Origin: Leptolyngbya sp.
GTDB taxonomy: Bacteria > Cyanobacteriota > Cyanobacteriia > Leptolyngbyales > Leptolyngbyaceae
NCBI GenBank assembly: GCA_003249025.1
Contig: QBMH01000001.1
Span: 24,698 to 88,697, forward strand
DNA: 64,000 nucleotides
Direction: 5' to 3'
Of the stretch, positions 44,067-52,588 are shown in pieces. The notes under the pieces are model-generated. The model searched no databases, was not told the DNA's origin, and saw only the letters and a program-made list of their open reading frames with translations. A program made the position numbers and the translations under genes. Numbering within the stretch: the first letter of the stretch is position 1; every line of letters starts with the position of its first letter.

Positions 44067-44555
44067 ATGCTTTCTAGTTTTGAACGAGTTTTATTTATTC
44101 GAGAAGTCCCAATCTTTAAAGAGCTGCGGGAAGAATTTTTGGTGCGTTTAGCCTCTGTGATGGATGAGCTTGCCTTTCCGAGTAGCCATACTATTTTTAC
44201 GCAAGGGCAGGAAGGGAGATCGCTCTACATCGTTGTGTCGGGCAAAGTGCGCGTTCACATTGAAAGCCAAGAACTCGTGCAGCTTGAGCAAGGAGCTTGT
44301 TTTGGGGAAATGTCATTGTTTGATGCTGAACCTCGCTCGGCATCTGTCACAACCCTATCGCCCTCGGAGTGTCTCGTTCTGACTCAGCAGCAGTTGTATG
44401 AGGCGATCGAAGAAACTCCAGGAATCGCCGTCAATATTATTCGATTACTATCCCGGCGGATTCGCGAACTCAATCAAAAAATGAATGCCATGCAAAGCTC
44501 AATTGGTGCGCCACCGCCGCCAACGCGACTGTATAAGCCTGCTCAAATGCGTTAA
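44067..44555 (+). CDS. Cyclic-nucleotide-binding domain protein
   Basis: 162 residues: a single CNB domain (~8-135) without a DNA-binding domain. The phosphate-binding cassette 'FGEMSLFDAEPRSASV' keeps both the Glu and the Arg needed for cAMP/cGMP contact, so nucleotide binding is likely. The C-terminus ends in a helix plus a Pro-rich tail. It lies 104 bases after the transporter-HEAT gene and its stop overlaps the stop of the opposite DUF2949 gene by four bases. A role as the nucleotide-sensing subunit of the upstream membrane protein is inferred. Confidence 0.9.
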   Translation: MLSSFERVLFIREVPIFKELREEFLVRLASVMDELAFPSSHTIFTQGQEGRSLYIVVSGKVRVHIESQELVQLEQGACFGEMSLFDAEPRSASVTTLSPSECLVLTQQQLYEAIEETPGIAVNIIRLLSRRIRELNQKMNAMQSSIGAPPPPTRLYKPAQMR

Positions 44556-44755
44556 GCAGTTTCCATCCAATCAAAAATTCGGTCTAAGTCTTCTAACGTC
44601 ACCAATCCGTATTGCCACAAAATCATTGGCAATAGGCTTGGGGTAAATTCTTGATGACGTTGTGCGATCGCGAGCGCACTATCAGAAATTGCCAATTCTT
44701 CTTGCAAAAATTGGATCAATCGTGCATTCACAACTCCTCCCTTCTTTAATTCCAT
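44552..44755 (-). CDS. DUF2949 small protein
   Basis: 67 residues. 'LIQFLQEELAISDSALAIAQRH' and 'LPMILWQYGLVTLEDLDRIFDWM' define DUF2949, a short helical family that is almost entirely cyanobacterial. No known function. Its 3' end overlaps that of the CNB gene by four bases (convergent). Confidence 0.85.
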   Translation of the reverse strand: MELKKGGVVNARLIQFLQEELAISDSALAIAQRHQEFTPSLLPMILWQYGLVTLEDLDRIFDWMETA

Positions 44756-44969
44756 CTTGATTAAAATAACAGTTTTATAAACTTATGTAACAGGCTCTCA
44801 GATTTCTTTTTCGTTTACCTAGCTTACTCGAAGGTTCTCCTTAAGAAAAGCAGAATTCTATGAAATTTTTTCAATTTCTTAAAAACTACATCAATCCTTC
44901 TTCTTACTTTTACGCAATTCACCGATTGACATGGCAGGGTGATTGCCGTACAAGGATAGTCGCAAATAT

Positions 44970-45010
44970 GAAAAATGCCCTAGATTTTCATTGAGATGAA
45001 AATCTAGGGC
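44970..45010 (-). terminator. Rho-independent terminator of the 46-residue gene
   Basis: Perfect 15-base stem GCCCTAGATTTTCAT / ATGAAAATCTAGGGC with loop TGAG (44977-45010). Read on the minus strand it is followed by ATTTTTCAT, a short U-tract. It lies 44 bases past the stop of the small minus-strand gene at 45054. Confidence 0.8.
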
Positions 45011-45053
45011 GCAGTGAATGAGAATCTAGAGCATCAATTTGAAGAAGACCCGC

Positions 45054-45194
45054 TTATCCGGTGGTTCGTCGAGCGTGATCCATAATTTTCTGCTTACGCT
45101 CAGAAGTCTTGCCAGTGGAGCGCTTAATAAAATCTCCAGTACTCTGAGATAGATGTTCCAAGATACGCTTTTTGCGATCGTCTGTGCTTGCCAT
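45054..45194 (-). CDS. Small conserved cyanobacterial protein (46 aa, not in ORF track)
   Basis: Translates as 'MASTDDRKKRILEHLSQSTG' and continues to '...SERKQKIMDHARRTTG'. The repeated K-R/Q-K-I-L/M-x-H-L pattern at both ends is one I recall from short cyanobacterial proteins. Highly basic, so it may bind nucleic acid. It has its own strong downstream terminator, supporting a real, separately transcribed gene. Function unknown. Confidence 0.75.
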   Translation of the reverse strand: MASTDDRKKRILEHLSQSTGDFIKRSTGKTSERKQKIMDHARRTTG

Positions 45195-45281
45195 AAAGAA
45201 GAACTCTACCCATTGCTTTAACATCCTTCTTTATTTTAGAAATTTCACCGAACTATGCCATACCATTTACACCCAAAAGCT

Positions 45282-46148
45282 CTAAAGCCCTGAGTCCTCT
45301 TTGGGTGCAGATACATTCATAGCAGTTAAAATTGCCTGCTGACTCACAGTCTGATAAATCATCTTTAAATGTTGCATTGCAGCTTGAGAAGCCTTTGCCG
45401 CTACCGCCGCATCTCCATCACCTGTTTTCAATGGAATCGCACCTAACACGTCTAGAACCGTCTCACTGCTGGGCGGCGGTGCGATTACGACTAAGGATGG
45501 CTCTAATTCATCGGCATAATGCCAGAATTTTTCCAGATGAAAGACATCAGCGGAAATCGAGGAAACTGGCAGAAATGAAGGTGTATCTTGGAAATTTAAA
45601 TCTTCATCTCCATCTTGGCTACGAGTTTGGCGCAGAGCTTCGATAATTTGCTCCTTAGTTCGCCCTCGTAATTGAAAAAGAACAAAGGGATCTTCACCAA
45701 AGCGATCGCCCAATAGATAATACACTGCACCAATATGCTTACAAGGATTGGCGGGATCAGGGCAAGAACATCGACTGTGAATATCAAACTTAGTAAACGG
45801 AAACAGGCTCAACCCATTCCCAGTAAATACTTCCTCAATCGTTTGCGGCATTTCTCCAGCTAGCAACTTAGCGGAAAAAATTGCCCGCTGTGACATAGAT
45901 TCAATCACATACTTCCACTGTTCATCGGTGAAAGGATCAAGCGATAGCGTCACTTTATAGGGTTCTGGAGCCGTTCCTTGCACGAGGGCTGCTACTTTTT
46001 CGCCGTTAAACTCAATGCTCAAAACATTTCCTTCGCGTGCATAGACCCGCGCTCGTGCCAATCGTCGTATCCAGCCGAAAGACTCTAGGACATCGATCCA
46101 TCGCTGTGCCCACCATTCGCGGATTGGTTGAGAGTAGGCATCGGTCAT
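45282..46148 (-). CDS. SWIM zinc-finger protein
   Basis: 288 residues. The SWIM motif is 'CSCPDPANPCKHIGAVYYLL' (CxC...CxH) at ~132-151, preceded by 'NGLSLFPFTKFDIHSR'. The family often occurs beside SNF2-type helicases in bacteria, and the SWIM domain binds DNA or protein. No helicase is adjacent here. The N-terminal ~120 residues ('REWWAQRWIDVLESFGW...') are typical of these stand-alone proteins. Confidence 0.88.
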   Translation of the reverse strand: MTDAYSQPIREWWAQRWIDVLESFGWIRRLARARVYAREGNVLSIEFNGEKVAALVQGTAPEPYKVTLSLDPFTDEQWKYVIESMSQRAIFSAKLLAGEMPQTIEEVFTGNGLSLFPFTKFDIHSRCSCPDPANPCKHIGAVYYLLGDRFGEDPFVLFQLRGRTKEQIIEALRQTRSQDGDEDLNFQDTPSFLPVSSISADVFHLEKFWHYADELEPSLVVIAPPPSSETVLDVLGAIPLKTGDGDAAVAAKASQAAMQHLKMIYQTVSQQAILTAMNVSAPKEDSGL

Positions 46149-46521
46149 GGTGGGAGTGGGGTAAGGGGTAAGGTGAGAAGTGCGAGAAGAATACCAAGAC
46201 TGTCTTAACTAAAATCTACCGCTTTTCCGAGAGATATTTTCTGTGATAGCGTTTCCTAATAAGCTAATCGCCACTTGAATTGCAACTTTCAAAACTTGGG
46301 AAGCCTCGTGAATAAGGGGCTTCAGTCCCTTGTTGATGCAATTTACACGCATATCAGCTTACCAATTTGAAATTGAAACGTGATAGATGATTTTTGGAAA
46401 GCAGTGACAGGCAATTATTCCAAAATCAAAATATTTCTGCGGAAACGCTACGCAGACAAAATTCAAAACTACAGAACAAAGTATGCTAATGGCGATGTTG
46501 ATTCAGATGTAGGAGGAAGGC
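46149..46521. other. Intergenic region with a short palindrome, no gene seen
   Basis: 373 bases between divergent genes. It contains TCTGCG-GAAACGCTA-CGCAGA (46436-46456), a hairpin of the 'GCGTAGCGTTTCCGCA' kind that is scattered in cyanobacterial genomes, and 'ataaggggcttcagtccctt' near 46313. No ORF, RNA or terminator I can support. Confidence 0.5.
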
Positions 46522-46884
46522 TTGGCGCGTAAACGATTGATTATTGAAATGGGTATGGGAGTGGATCAGCATGGGCAAGAGCCAACGGTTGCGGCTGCCC
46601 GCGCGGTTCGCAATGCGATCGCCCATAATGCGTTGCCGGGAGTGTGGGAAGTGGCAGGGCTAACTCATCCCAATGACATGATTGTGGAAGTGCAGGTTGG
46701 AGTGCCCTATCCCGATCAGGTGAGGCAGGAAGAAGTGTTGGCGGTTTTGCCTTTTGGTCACAAATCCTTGACCGTGGAACTGGGGGGCATGGTGGTGCAA
46801 GGACGGGCGATCGCTGAATTAGAGGACAAAAATGATGAAATGCTAATTGCCGTTGCCTCAGTGACCGTTTGGGTAGACATCTGA
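46522..46884 (+). CDS. Lin0512-family protein
   Basis: 120 residues from a TTG start at 46522, decided by the strong ribosome site AGGAGGAAGG directly before it. 'LIIEMGMGVDQHGQEPTVAAARAVRNAI' is the Lin0512 hallmark. Compact alpha/beta fold, proposed ring-forming; function unknown. Convergent with the PHP gene, 21 bases apart. Confidence 0.9.
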   Translation: MARKRLIIEMGMGVDQHGQEPTVAAARAVRNAIAHNALPGVWEVAGLTHPNDMIVEVQVGVPYPDQVRQEEVLAVLPFGHKSLTVELGGMVVQGRAIAELEDKNDEMLIAVASVTVWVDI

Positions 46885-46905
46885 AAAATTTCTAAAACGC
46901 AGTGC

Positions 46906-47622
46906 TTAGAGGCGCTGAAGCAGGCTGAGTCCGTGAGTATCGCTGCCACAGGTATTCAGCAATCCATGGGTGGAGCTTAAGCGCTGCACTTGCTCGGTTT
47001 GACGAGGACTGGTGCGCCAAGGCGAGGGGTTGTCATAGGCGTAGTAAGCTTCTACGCCGTTAATCCCTAGGGTAGCGGCGGCGGCAATCAGGTCTTCGGG
47101 CGATCGCCGATAGCGAACCGGATGCGCCAGCACTGCCAACCCACCCGCCGCTTGAATGCTAGCAATGACTTGAGCCGCAGAGGAGATCGCGCCTTGGGGG
47201 GCGTGCTTCTGCAAATAAGGCTCCATTGCTGGGTGAGTTAAGTCAAAGGCATAGCCCAAGATATGTACTTCTGTGTCCAATAATCTAGAAGTGACTTCAA
47301 TCCCCGTCCATAAGTGGGGCAGACTGCTAGCCCGATCCGGATTCGCTTGGGTATAGTCAGTTAGCCAAGATTGTGCCTGTTGATAGCCATCAACGGTGTG
47401 ATGATCGGTAATGGCAAATCCTTTCAGTCCGATCGCGATCGCTTGTTCCATCAATTTCTCTGGCTGCAACTGTCCATCCGAGTAAACAGTGTGCATGTGA
47501 AAATTAAATGATGTGGGGCAGCTTTCAGCATGAATCGCCTCAAATACGCCCCTTAGCGCCAGGAGATCCTGGGCAGCGGGCTTGGAGGAAACAACATCCT
47601 CAACCAAATTTACGACAGCCAT
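46906..47622 (-). CDS. PHP-domain metal-dependent phosphoesterase
   Basis: 238 residues. Metal ligands of the PHP fold are visible in order: 'FHMHTVYSDG' (~41-50), 'ITDHHTVDG', 'EVHILGYAFD', 'VLAHPVRY' and 'CGSDTHG' at the C-terminus. It resembles the YciV/TrpH class (3',5'-nucleotide bisphosphate or RNA 5'-end phosphatase/exonuclease). Cytoplasmic. Substrate assigned by family only. Confidence 0.9.
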   Translation of the reverse strand: MAVVNLVEDVVSSKPAAQDLLALRGVFEAIHAESCPTSFNFHMHTVYSDGQLQPEKLMEQAIAIGLKGFAITDHHTVDGYQQAQSWLTDYTQANPDRASSLPHLWTGIEVTSRLLDTEVHILGYAFDLTHPAMEPYLQKHAPQGAISSAAQVIASIQAAGGLAVLAHPVRYRRSPEDLIAAAATLGINGVEAYYAYDNPSPWRTSPRQTEQVQRLSSTHGLLNTCGSDTHGLSLLQRL

Positions 47623-47902
47623 AGTTGCCTCAGAAGGGGTGTGTAGATATGTCTTATCTTTGGCAAGACTTCAACATTCCAATCCTATCTTAACCTTCTG
47701 TTACTTGCTGTTGTCTTTACTGTGTTGTTGAATACTTGTCAATCCTAAACAGGGCAATAGTTTCTAGTCTTTATTATCTACTGATCAAACTTTTAAGGCT
47801 ACTTCATAAAGCAGGCTAATCATTGCAGTACAAAATGGATAAAAATTCTGGATTGAGGAATTTGTCGCTCAAGTCTGAAAATCAAAAAAAGCCAGCGATC
47901 GC

Positions 47903-48559
47903 CTATCTCCGCCGACTTACCCTAGCTTGTTGAGCAATATGGTGATCCACTTGGCGATATAGGGCTTCTGGAGTCGATGAGTTGTCTAACACAACATCCG
48001 CTTGAACCTTTTTTTTCGTAATTTCCATTTGGCTGTTAATCCGAGCTTGCGCTTGTTCCAGGGTTAAGCGATCGCGGTTCATCAACCGTTCAATTTGTTG
48101 ATCTTCTGAGCAAGTGACCACCCAGGTTTCAGTCACTAAGTCAGTCATGCGTGCCTCAAACAGCAGCGGCACCACCATCACCACAATCGAATGGTGTTGA
48201 GAATCATTTAAGGATAAATGGCTGACCGCTTGCACTAAGCGATCTCGCACGTAGGGATGAATACATTGCTCGACCCAAAGACGCTCTGCTGGGCTGCTGA
48301 AAATAATCTCTCCCAACCGCTGACGGTTTAGGCTGCGATCGGGTAGAAGCACCCCAGACCCATAGCGATCCACCATACCTTGCAGCACCAAGCTATCTGG
48401 TAAAACGGCTTCTCTCGCATAAATATCAGCGTCTAAAATCGGCAATTTATAGACAGTGGCTAGATACTCGGAAACCAGCGTTTTTCCCATTGCAATTCCT
48501 CCAGTCAAACCAACGATACGCAGGCAGGAACTGGTTGGGTCGGTAAGTTGGGTTGTCAT
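47903..48559 (-). CDS. coaE: Dephospho-CoA kinase
   Basis: 218 residues. P-loop 'GLTGGIAMGKT' (usual GGIGSGKS), 'ILDADIYAREAV' (substrate Asp), 'HPYVRDRL' and 'VVMVVPLLFEARM' in the CoA-binding lid region. It catalyses the last step of CoA synthesis, ATP plus dephospho-CoA to CoA. The Met in the P-loop is a mild departure from consensus. Confidence 0.95.
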   Translation of the reverse strand: MTTQLTDPTSSCLRIVGLTGGIAMGKTLVSEYLATVYKLPILDADIYAREAVLPDSLVLQGMVDRYGSGVLLPDRSLNRQRLGEIIFSSPAERLWVEQCIHPYVRDRLVQAVSHLSLNDSQHHSIVVMVVPLLFEARMTDLVTETWVVTCSEDQQIERLMNRDRLTLEQAQARINSQMEITKKKVQADVVLDNSSTPEALYRQVDHHIAQQARVSRRR

Positions 48560-48736
48560 AATTTCAAAGCAGTGCGTGTGCCTAGAATTGATACAGGTCT
48601 ACTGAGATCATCCTTCATAACAATTGTGCATTCTTTATCATCCCTACAGAAATCTACAATGTTGTAATAGAGCTAAACACGGCGAAATTACTCCTACAAT
48701 AAAGGCGTAATCTAAAGCGTTCGTCTGAGACTGCCA

Positions 48737-49078
48737 ATGCTGTTAAAGTCTACAACCCGTCATATCCACATTTTCACTGCCACCGTTGAGAATAATGAAC
48801 TCGTTCCTAGCGAGAATGTATTAACCCTCGATATTGACCCAGACAACGAGTTTAACTGGAGCGAAGATGCTTTGCAGCAGGTATATCGTAAGTTTGATGA
48901 AGGCGTAGAAGCCTACAGTGGTGCGGATCTCACAGATTACAACATCCGCCGGATTGGTTCAGATTTAGAACACTTTGTGCGATCGCTGCTGCAAAAGGGC
49001 GAAATTTCCTACAACTTAGAATCTCGCGTGATGAACTACAGCATGGGATTGCCCCAAGTCGTCTCTAATAACCAATAG
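48737..49078 (+). CDS. ndhM: NAD(P)H-quinone oxidoreductase subunit M
   Basis: 113 residues. 'MLLKSTTRHIHIFTATVENNELVPS' and 'RRIGSDLEHFVRSLLQKGEISYNLESRVMNYSMGLPQV' match the oxygenic-phototroph-specific NdhM. It is a peripheral stromal/cytoplasmic subunit of the thylakoid NDH-1 complex (cyclic electron flow, respiration, CO2 uptake), bridging the hydrophilic arm and the membrane. Alone in its transcription unit; other ndh genes are not in the window. Confidence 0.96.
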   Translation: MLLKSTTRHIHIFTATVENNELVPSENVLTLDIDPDNEFNWSEDALQQVYRKFDEGVEAYSGADLTDYNIRRIGSDLEHFVRSLLQKGEISYNLESRVMNYSMGLPQVVSNNQ

Positions 49079-49257
49079 CTAGCGATAAATAGCTGGCAAA
49101 GAAAGATATTTTGCGAATTGTGAAGAACACCTGAAAGCTAGATATCGCCAAGTAAAGCTGATGGAGCCTTCTGGTGCCATCTGTTTCTCTAGAGCCGACC
49201 TTTTACTCTGGAGCAAGTTTGTCGATCAAGTTCTTGACTTCAGAATTTTTAATAAAA

Positions 49258-49276
49258 AGACCGATCAAATCGGTCT
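49258..49276 (-). terminator. Orphan hairpin with minus-strand U-tract
   Basis: AGACCGAT-CAA-ATCGGTCT, perfect 8-base stem, followed on the minus strand by TTTTTATT. In the plus direction (after ndhM) no T-run follows. No minus-strand gene is annotated upstream of it, because heme oxygenase lies on the plus strand, so it would end an antisense or unknown transcript. Confidence 0.45.
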
Positions 49277-49356
49277 AACGTAACAAATTAGGTAGCTTTT
49301 TAGCGTTCTAGAACACATCTGCACCTAATAACTAACGATAGGCTGGACGATTTAAT

Positions 49357-50073
49357 ATGAGTAGTAATTTAGCAACCAAACTGCGTGAGGGTACGAAAAA
49401 ATCTCACTCCATGGCAGAGAATACCGGATTTGTTGCCTGTTTTTTGAAAGGAACCGTCGAAAAAACGTCTTACCGCAAACTCGCTGCCAATCTCTACTTC
49501 GTCTACTCTGCCATGGAAGAAGAGCTTGAGCGCCATCAACATCACCCTATCCTTTCTCAGGTTTACTTTCCAGAGCTAAACCGCAAAGCATCCTTAGAAG
49601 AAGATCTCAACTTCTACTACGGCACGAACTGGCGGGAACAAGTAGCCCCTTCTATGGCGGCTCAAGCTTATGTGGCTCGGATTCGTGAGGTTTCCAATAC
49701 CCAACCTGAGCTACTCGTTGCCCATTCCTACACGCGCTATTTAGGCGATTTGTCGGGTGGACAAATTCTTAAAGGGGTTGCCCAACGGGGAATGAATCTG
49801 GTTGATGGCGAAGGCACCCACTTCTATGAGTTTCCGACGATTTCTGATGAGAAAGCTTTTAAGAACAAATATCGTCAGGCAATGAACGACTTGCCAGTGG
49901 ATGAGGCGACAGCAGATCAGATTGTGGATGAGGCGAATCATGCTTTTGGGCTGAACATGACGATGTTTAAAGAGTTGGAAGGAAGTCTGATTAAGGCGAT
50001 CGGCATTATGCTGTTTAACTCTCTGACCCGCCGCCGCAATCGGGATAGCGCTGAACTCGCAACGGCTGAGTAA
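49357..50073 (+). CDS. ho1: Heme oxygenase (biliverdin-producing)
   Basis: 238 residues, standard for cyanobacterial HO-1. The proximal heme-ligand His17 lies in 'TKKSHSMAEN', the distal helix is 'YLGDLSGGQILKGVAQ', and 'RLAANLYFVYSAMEEELE'-type conserved helices are present. It opens heme to biliverdin, CO and iron using ferredoxin, the first step to phycobilins and phytochrome chromophores. No C-terminal anchor is evident. Monocistronic by its own downstream hairpin. Confidence 0.96.
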   Translation: MSSNLATKLREGTKKSHSMAENTGFVACFLKGTVEKTSYRKLAANLYFVYSAMEEELERHQHHPILSQVYFPELNRKASLEEDLNFYYGTNWREQVAPSMAAQAYVARIREVSNTQPELLVAHSYTRYLGDLSGGQILKGVAQRGMNLVDGEGTHFYEFPTISDEKAFKNKYRQAMNDLPVDEATADQIVDEANHAFGLNMTMFKELEGSLIKAIGIMLFNSLTRRRNRDSAELATAE

Positions 50074-50104
50074 ACTCAAACTACTTTTAACTGGTTAGTC
50101 TCCT

Positions 50105-50160
50105 GAATCCTGGGGACTTGGTTGTGTAGCGATCGCTCCATACCCAAGTCCCCAGGATTC
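50105..50160 (+). terminator. Long hairpin after heme oxygenase
   Basis: GAATCCTGGGGACTTGG and its exact reverse complement (17-base arms) around a 22-base loop that contains HIP1. It lies 32 bases past the ho1 stop. No clear T-run follows, so it may act as a 3' stabiliser or processing site rather than a classical terminator. Confidence 0.6.
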
Positions 50161-50413
50161 ATAGTATTCACCTAATCCATACTTGTAACAGTTGAAACTT
50201 TACAGAGAATTTACGATCCTATCGGCGATCGTAGCTTGGTAATTTTATCGATGTAATTTAACTTGAGATTCAATTACCCTATTTGCATTAGTTCTTCCAA
50301 AGCTAGGACTGTAGCAGCTAGAAAGCGTGTAAAAGAAATTAGCTTAATCTTTCTTTCAAGCCAACCTTTACAGTTCATGAAAATCCATATAGAGTGCATC
50401 GCGGCTATTAGAC

Positions 50414-50614
50414 ATGGAGCAAGCAAAAATCTCAACTACTACCCTTGAGCAAATGGTTCAAAAGATCACCTCCTCTGGACGAATTACCCGTGTAGACCAG
50501 CAGCAATTTATGGCAACACTACTTTCTTTGAATACCCTCAACTCTACAGAAGAGGCGTTGATTAATCGGGTATTTGAACTGCTGCGTGCTGGACGGCTGC
50601 GGGTTGTCGATTGA
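50414..50614 (+). CDS. Small conserved cyanobacterial protein
   Basis: 66 residues. 'LEQMVQKITSSGRITRVDQQQFMATLLS' and 'LINRVFELLRAGRLRVVD' match a short helical family I recall from many cyanobacteria without a functional name. No signal peptide, no cysteine. Convergent with crtH, 31 bases apart. Confidence 0.8.
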   Translation: MEQAKISTTTLEQMVQKITSSGRITRVDQQQFMATLLSLNTLNSTEEALINRVFELLRAGRLRVVD

Positions 50615-50645
50615 GCATCGTATTGCTCCAACTATTTCACTGAGC

Positions 50646-52139
50646 CTATAACCCTAAATCAACCCCTACTCGATGGGCACAAGCAAACCCAGAAAAAGCG
50701 ACCGCGTTGAGTCCTTGTCCTGGAAATGTGCTGTCTCCCACACAGTACAGCCCCGGAATTGCCGTGCGGTTAAAGGGCATTCCTAACAATCCTGCTAGCT
50801 TGCGAACAGGAATTGGACCGTAAGTGCCGTCATCTCGTCCTAAAAAGCGGCGATGAGTGCGGGGCGTTCCCACTTCTTGATAGTCTAAATGGGCAGAAAG
50901 ATTAGGAAAAATTGCTTCTAATCGATCAATGATGCGAGCCGCCGCTGCTTCCTTCCGCGCTTCATAGTCCGTAGGTGAAAGTCCCTGCCAAGTTTCTAGC
51001 CAACTGGGGGTAAACGCATGAATGATATGGCATCCACTGGGGGCAAGGCTTGGATCAAGCAGACTCGGAAGCGATACAAAAATAGTCCCTTCTTCTGACT
51101 CTATTTTGTTCCAGTCTTCCAGCAAAATATGGTGGCATTCTGTTCCCCAAGGTAACGCCTCTGCTTTAACACCAAGATGTAAGCTGAGAAAGCTAGGAGA
51201 TTTGCGATAGCGCTGCTGCCACTTTTTTTCAGCCACGGGCATTTTTTCGGCTGGCAGCAATTTTTCAAAGGTATCCCAGCGGGTCGCGTTGGAAACAATC
51301 CGTTTTGCTCGAAATATTTCACCAGAAGCGAGTTTTACACCGATCGCCCGACCATTCTCTTCAATAATCTGCGTGACTCTGGCTTTATATTGAATCCGTC
51401 CACCATACTTTTCTAAGCCTTGTACGAGCGCTTGGGCAATTTTGCCAACGCCGCCTTTAGGATAGTTGATGCCGCCATAGTGTCGATCGCTAAACACCAT
51501 CCCTGCATTAATCATCGGCGTGAGATCGGCTGGCACCACTGACCAGCAAAAGCACTCCATATCAATAAACTTAAGCAGTTCAGGATCGCGAATAAACTGG
51601 CGGGCATAGTCTCCAGCATTTTTTGGCAGATATTTGACCAAGCCTAAACAGGCAAGGGGATGCTGGAAAAACACCCGCATTAAATAGCGTGGTTCTTCTA
51701 AAGACAACAGTTCGATCGCATTTAAGCAATTAAAGACCTTCCAACACTCATCATAAAATTGTCGAATGCCCTTTTCTTCATGGGGAAACCGTGTGATCAA
51801 TTCTTGCAAGAACTTCTCATAATCTCGATGAACTTTTATCTCTAATTTGTTGGGCAAGTGGTAATGAATTTGCACCGGATCGGCAATAGTTTCAAGCTGC
51901 ATATCCACGGCTGCCAAAGCGCGAGTTAAAAGATTGGTGGTGCCGCGATCGCCAAACCCAAACATCATGGAAGCGCCTACATCAAAGCGATAACCTGATC
52001 GCTCAAAGTACCCAGCACTGCCACCAGGGATCACATACCGTTCTAAAACCAGCACCTTAGCACCCTTGACAGCCAACTGAGTTGCAGTGACCAATCCGCC
52101 AACGCCCGAACCAATCACAATGACATCAAATTCTGTCAT
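50646..52139 (-). CDS. crtH: Carotenoid cis-trans isomerase (prolycopene isomerase)
   Basis: About 497 residues from ATG 52139; the track's GTG 52214 adds a Ser/Asn-rich leader not typical of the family. The FAD-binding dinucleotide fold '[29 protein letters not shown]' lies at the start, then '[23 protein letters not shown]', and the C-terminal carotenoid-enzyme block '[22 protein letters not shown]'. CrtH converts tetra-cis-lycopene to all-trans-lycopene in the thylakoid membrane, sharing ancestry with phytoene desaturase CrtI. Upstream lies a promoter and a terminator that may form a leader or an independent small RNA. Confidence 0.96.
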   Translation of the reverse strand: MTEFDVIVIGSGVGGLVTATQLAVKGAKVLVLERYVIPGGSAGYFERSGYRFDVGASMMFGFGDRGTTNLLTRALAAVDMQLETIADPVQIHYHLPNKLEIKVHRDYEKFLQELITRFPHEEKGIRQFYDECWKVFNCLNAIELLSLEEPRYLMRVFFQHPLACLGLVKYLPKNAGDYARQFIRDPELLKFIDMECFCWSVVPADLTPMINAGMVFSDRHYGGINYPKGGVGKIAQALVQGLEKYGGRIQYKARVTQIIEENGRAIGVKLASGEIFRAKRIVSNATRWDTFEKLLPAEKMPVAEKKWQQRYRKSPSFLSLHLGVKAEALPWGTECHHILLEDWNKIESEEGTIFVSLPSLLDPSLAPSGCHIIHAFTPSWLETWQGLSPTDYEARKEAAAARIIDRLEAIFPNLSAHLDYQEVGTPRTHRRFLGRDDGTYGPIPVRKLAGLLGMPFNRTAIPGLYCVGDSTFPGQGLNAVAFSGFACAHRVGVDLGL

Positions 52140-52342
52140 GGTCTTGTTTTCAGAACCAGTGGAATTGGAAAACAATTCAGAGCTAGAAGACACAGGCAGA
52201 TTAGGAGATAACACAAGAATACGCTACAAAAAACCCCAGTTGGGCAAATGATTACCACGACCCTTTTTAGTGTATCTGGAAGTGCCCGTTAGCAGATTTT
52301 TTTAGATCAATAACCCCAGCCCCTACTCTCCCCGATTGTTTG

Positions 52343-52412
52343 CAAAAAAATGGGACTAGCCTGCGAACGCTGACTAATCCCACCTGCCGATCCTTCAGAG
52401 AGGAGAACACTT
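52343..52412 (-). ncRNA. Candidate ~70-nt small RNA or crtH leader RNA
   Basis: On the minus strand a consensus promoter (52420-52448) predicts a start near 52412. The transcript would contain a CU-rich single-stranded stretch (UUCUCCUCUCUG) and end in a hairpin with eight base pairs (GGGATTAG/CTAGTCCC, one wobble) followed by ATTTTTTT. No ORF with a ribosome site fits in it. It could be a trans-acting sRNA, CU-rich like Yfr1 but without Yfr1's core motif, or an attenuator ~200 bases upstream of crtH. Confidence 0.6.
52344..52381 (-). terminator. Rho-independent terminator of the candidate small RNA
   Basis: Minus strand: GGGATTAG, 14-base loop, CTAGTCCC, then ATTTTTTT. Eight pairs with one G-T. 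No annotated coding sequence ends just upstream, which is why an unannotated RNA is inferred. Confidence 0.75.
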
Positions 52413-52419
52413 GAGAATC

Positions 52420-52448
52420 AATATAAGATTGTTGATAGGTAATGTCAA
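52420..52448 (-). promoter_or_regulatory. Consensus sigma-70-type promoter for the candidate small RNA
   Basis: Minus strand TTGACA (52443-52448), 17-base spacer, TATATT (52420-52425). The -35 hexamer is exact and the -10 differs at one base, the best promoter match I noticed in the window. Transcription would run leftward toward crtH. Confidence 0.7.
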
Positions 52449-52588
52449 CTTTATTGAAACTATTTCTCAATAAAGACGAGTTGGATATACCTGTGGGCGA
52501 TCGCCCCGCTAAACCTGCTACTGCAAAAATCCACCAAGGGGAAGTATTATGAGGCAATGCTTACAGCCAAAGTGCTATTTCAGCCGTT

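Noticed and set aside
46300-46350. 'ataaggggcttcagtccctt' segment considered as an IS end or structured RNA
   Set aside because: Only a short imperfect inverted repeat with no partner copy in the window; insufficient support.
52267-52557. 96-residue minus-strand ORF between crtH and upp
   Set aside because: It runs through the promoter and terminator of the candidate small RNA and has no recognisable domain; the RNA explanation fits better.
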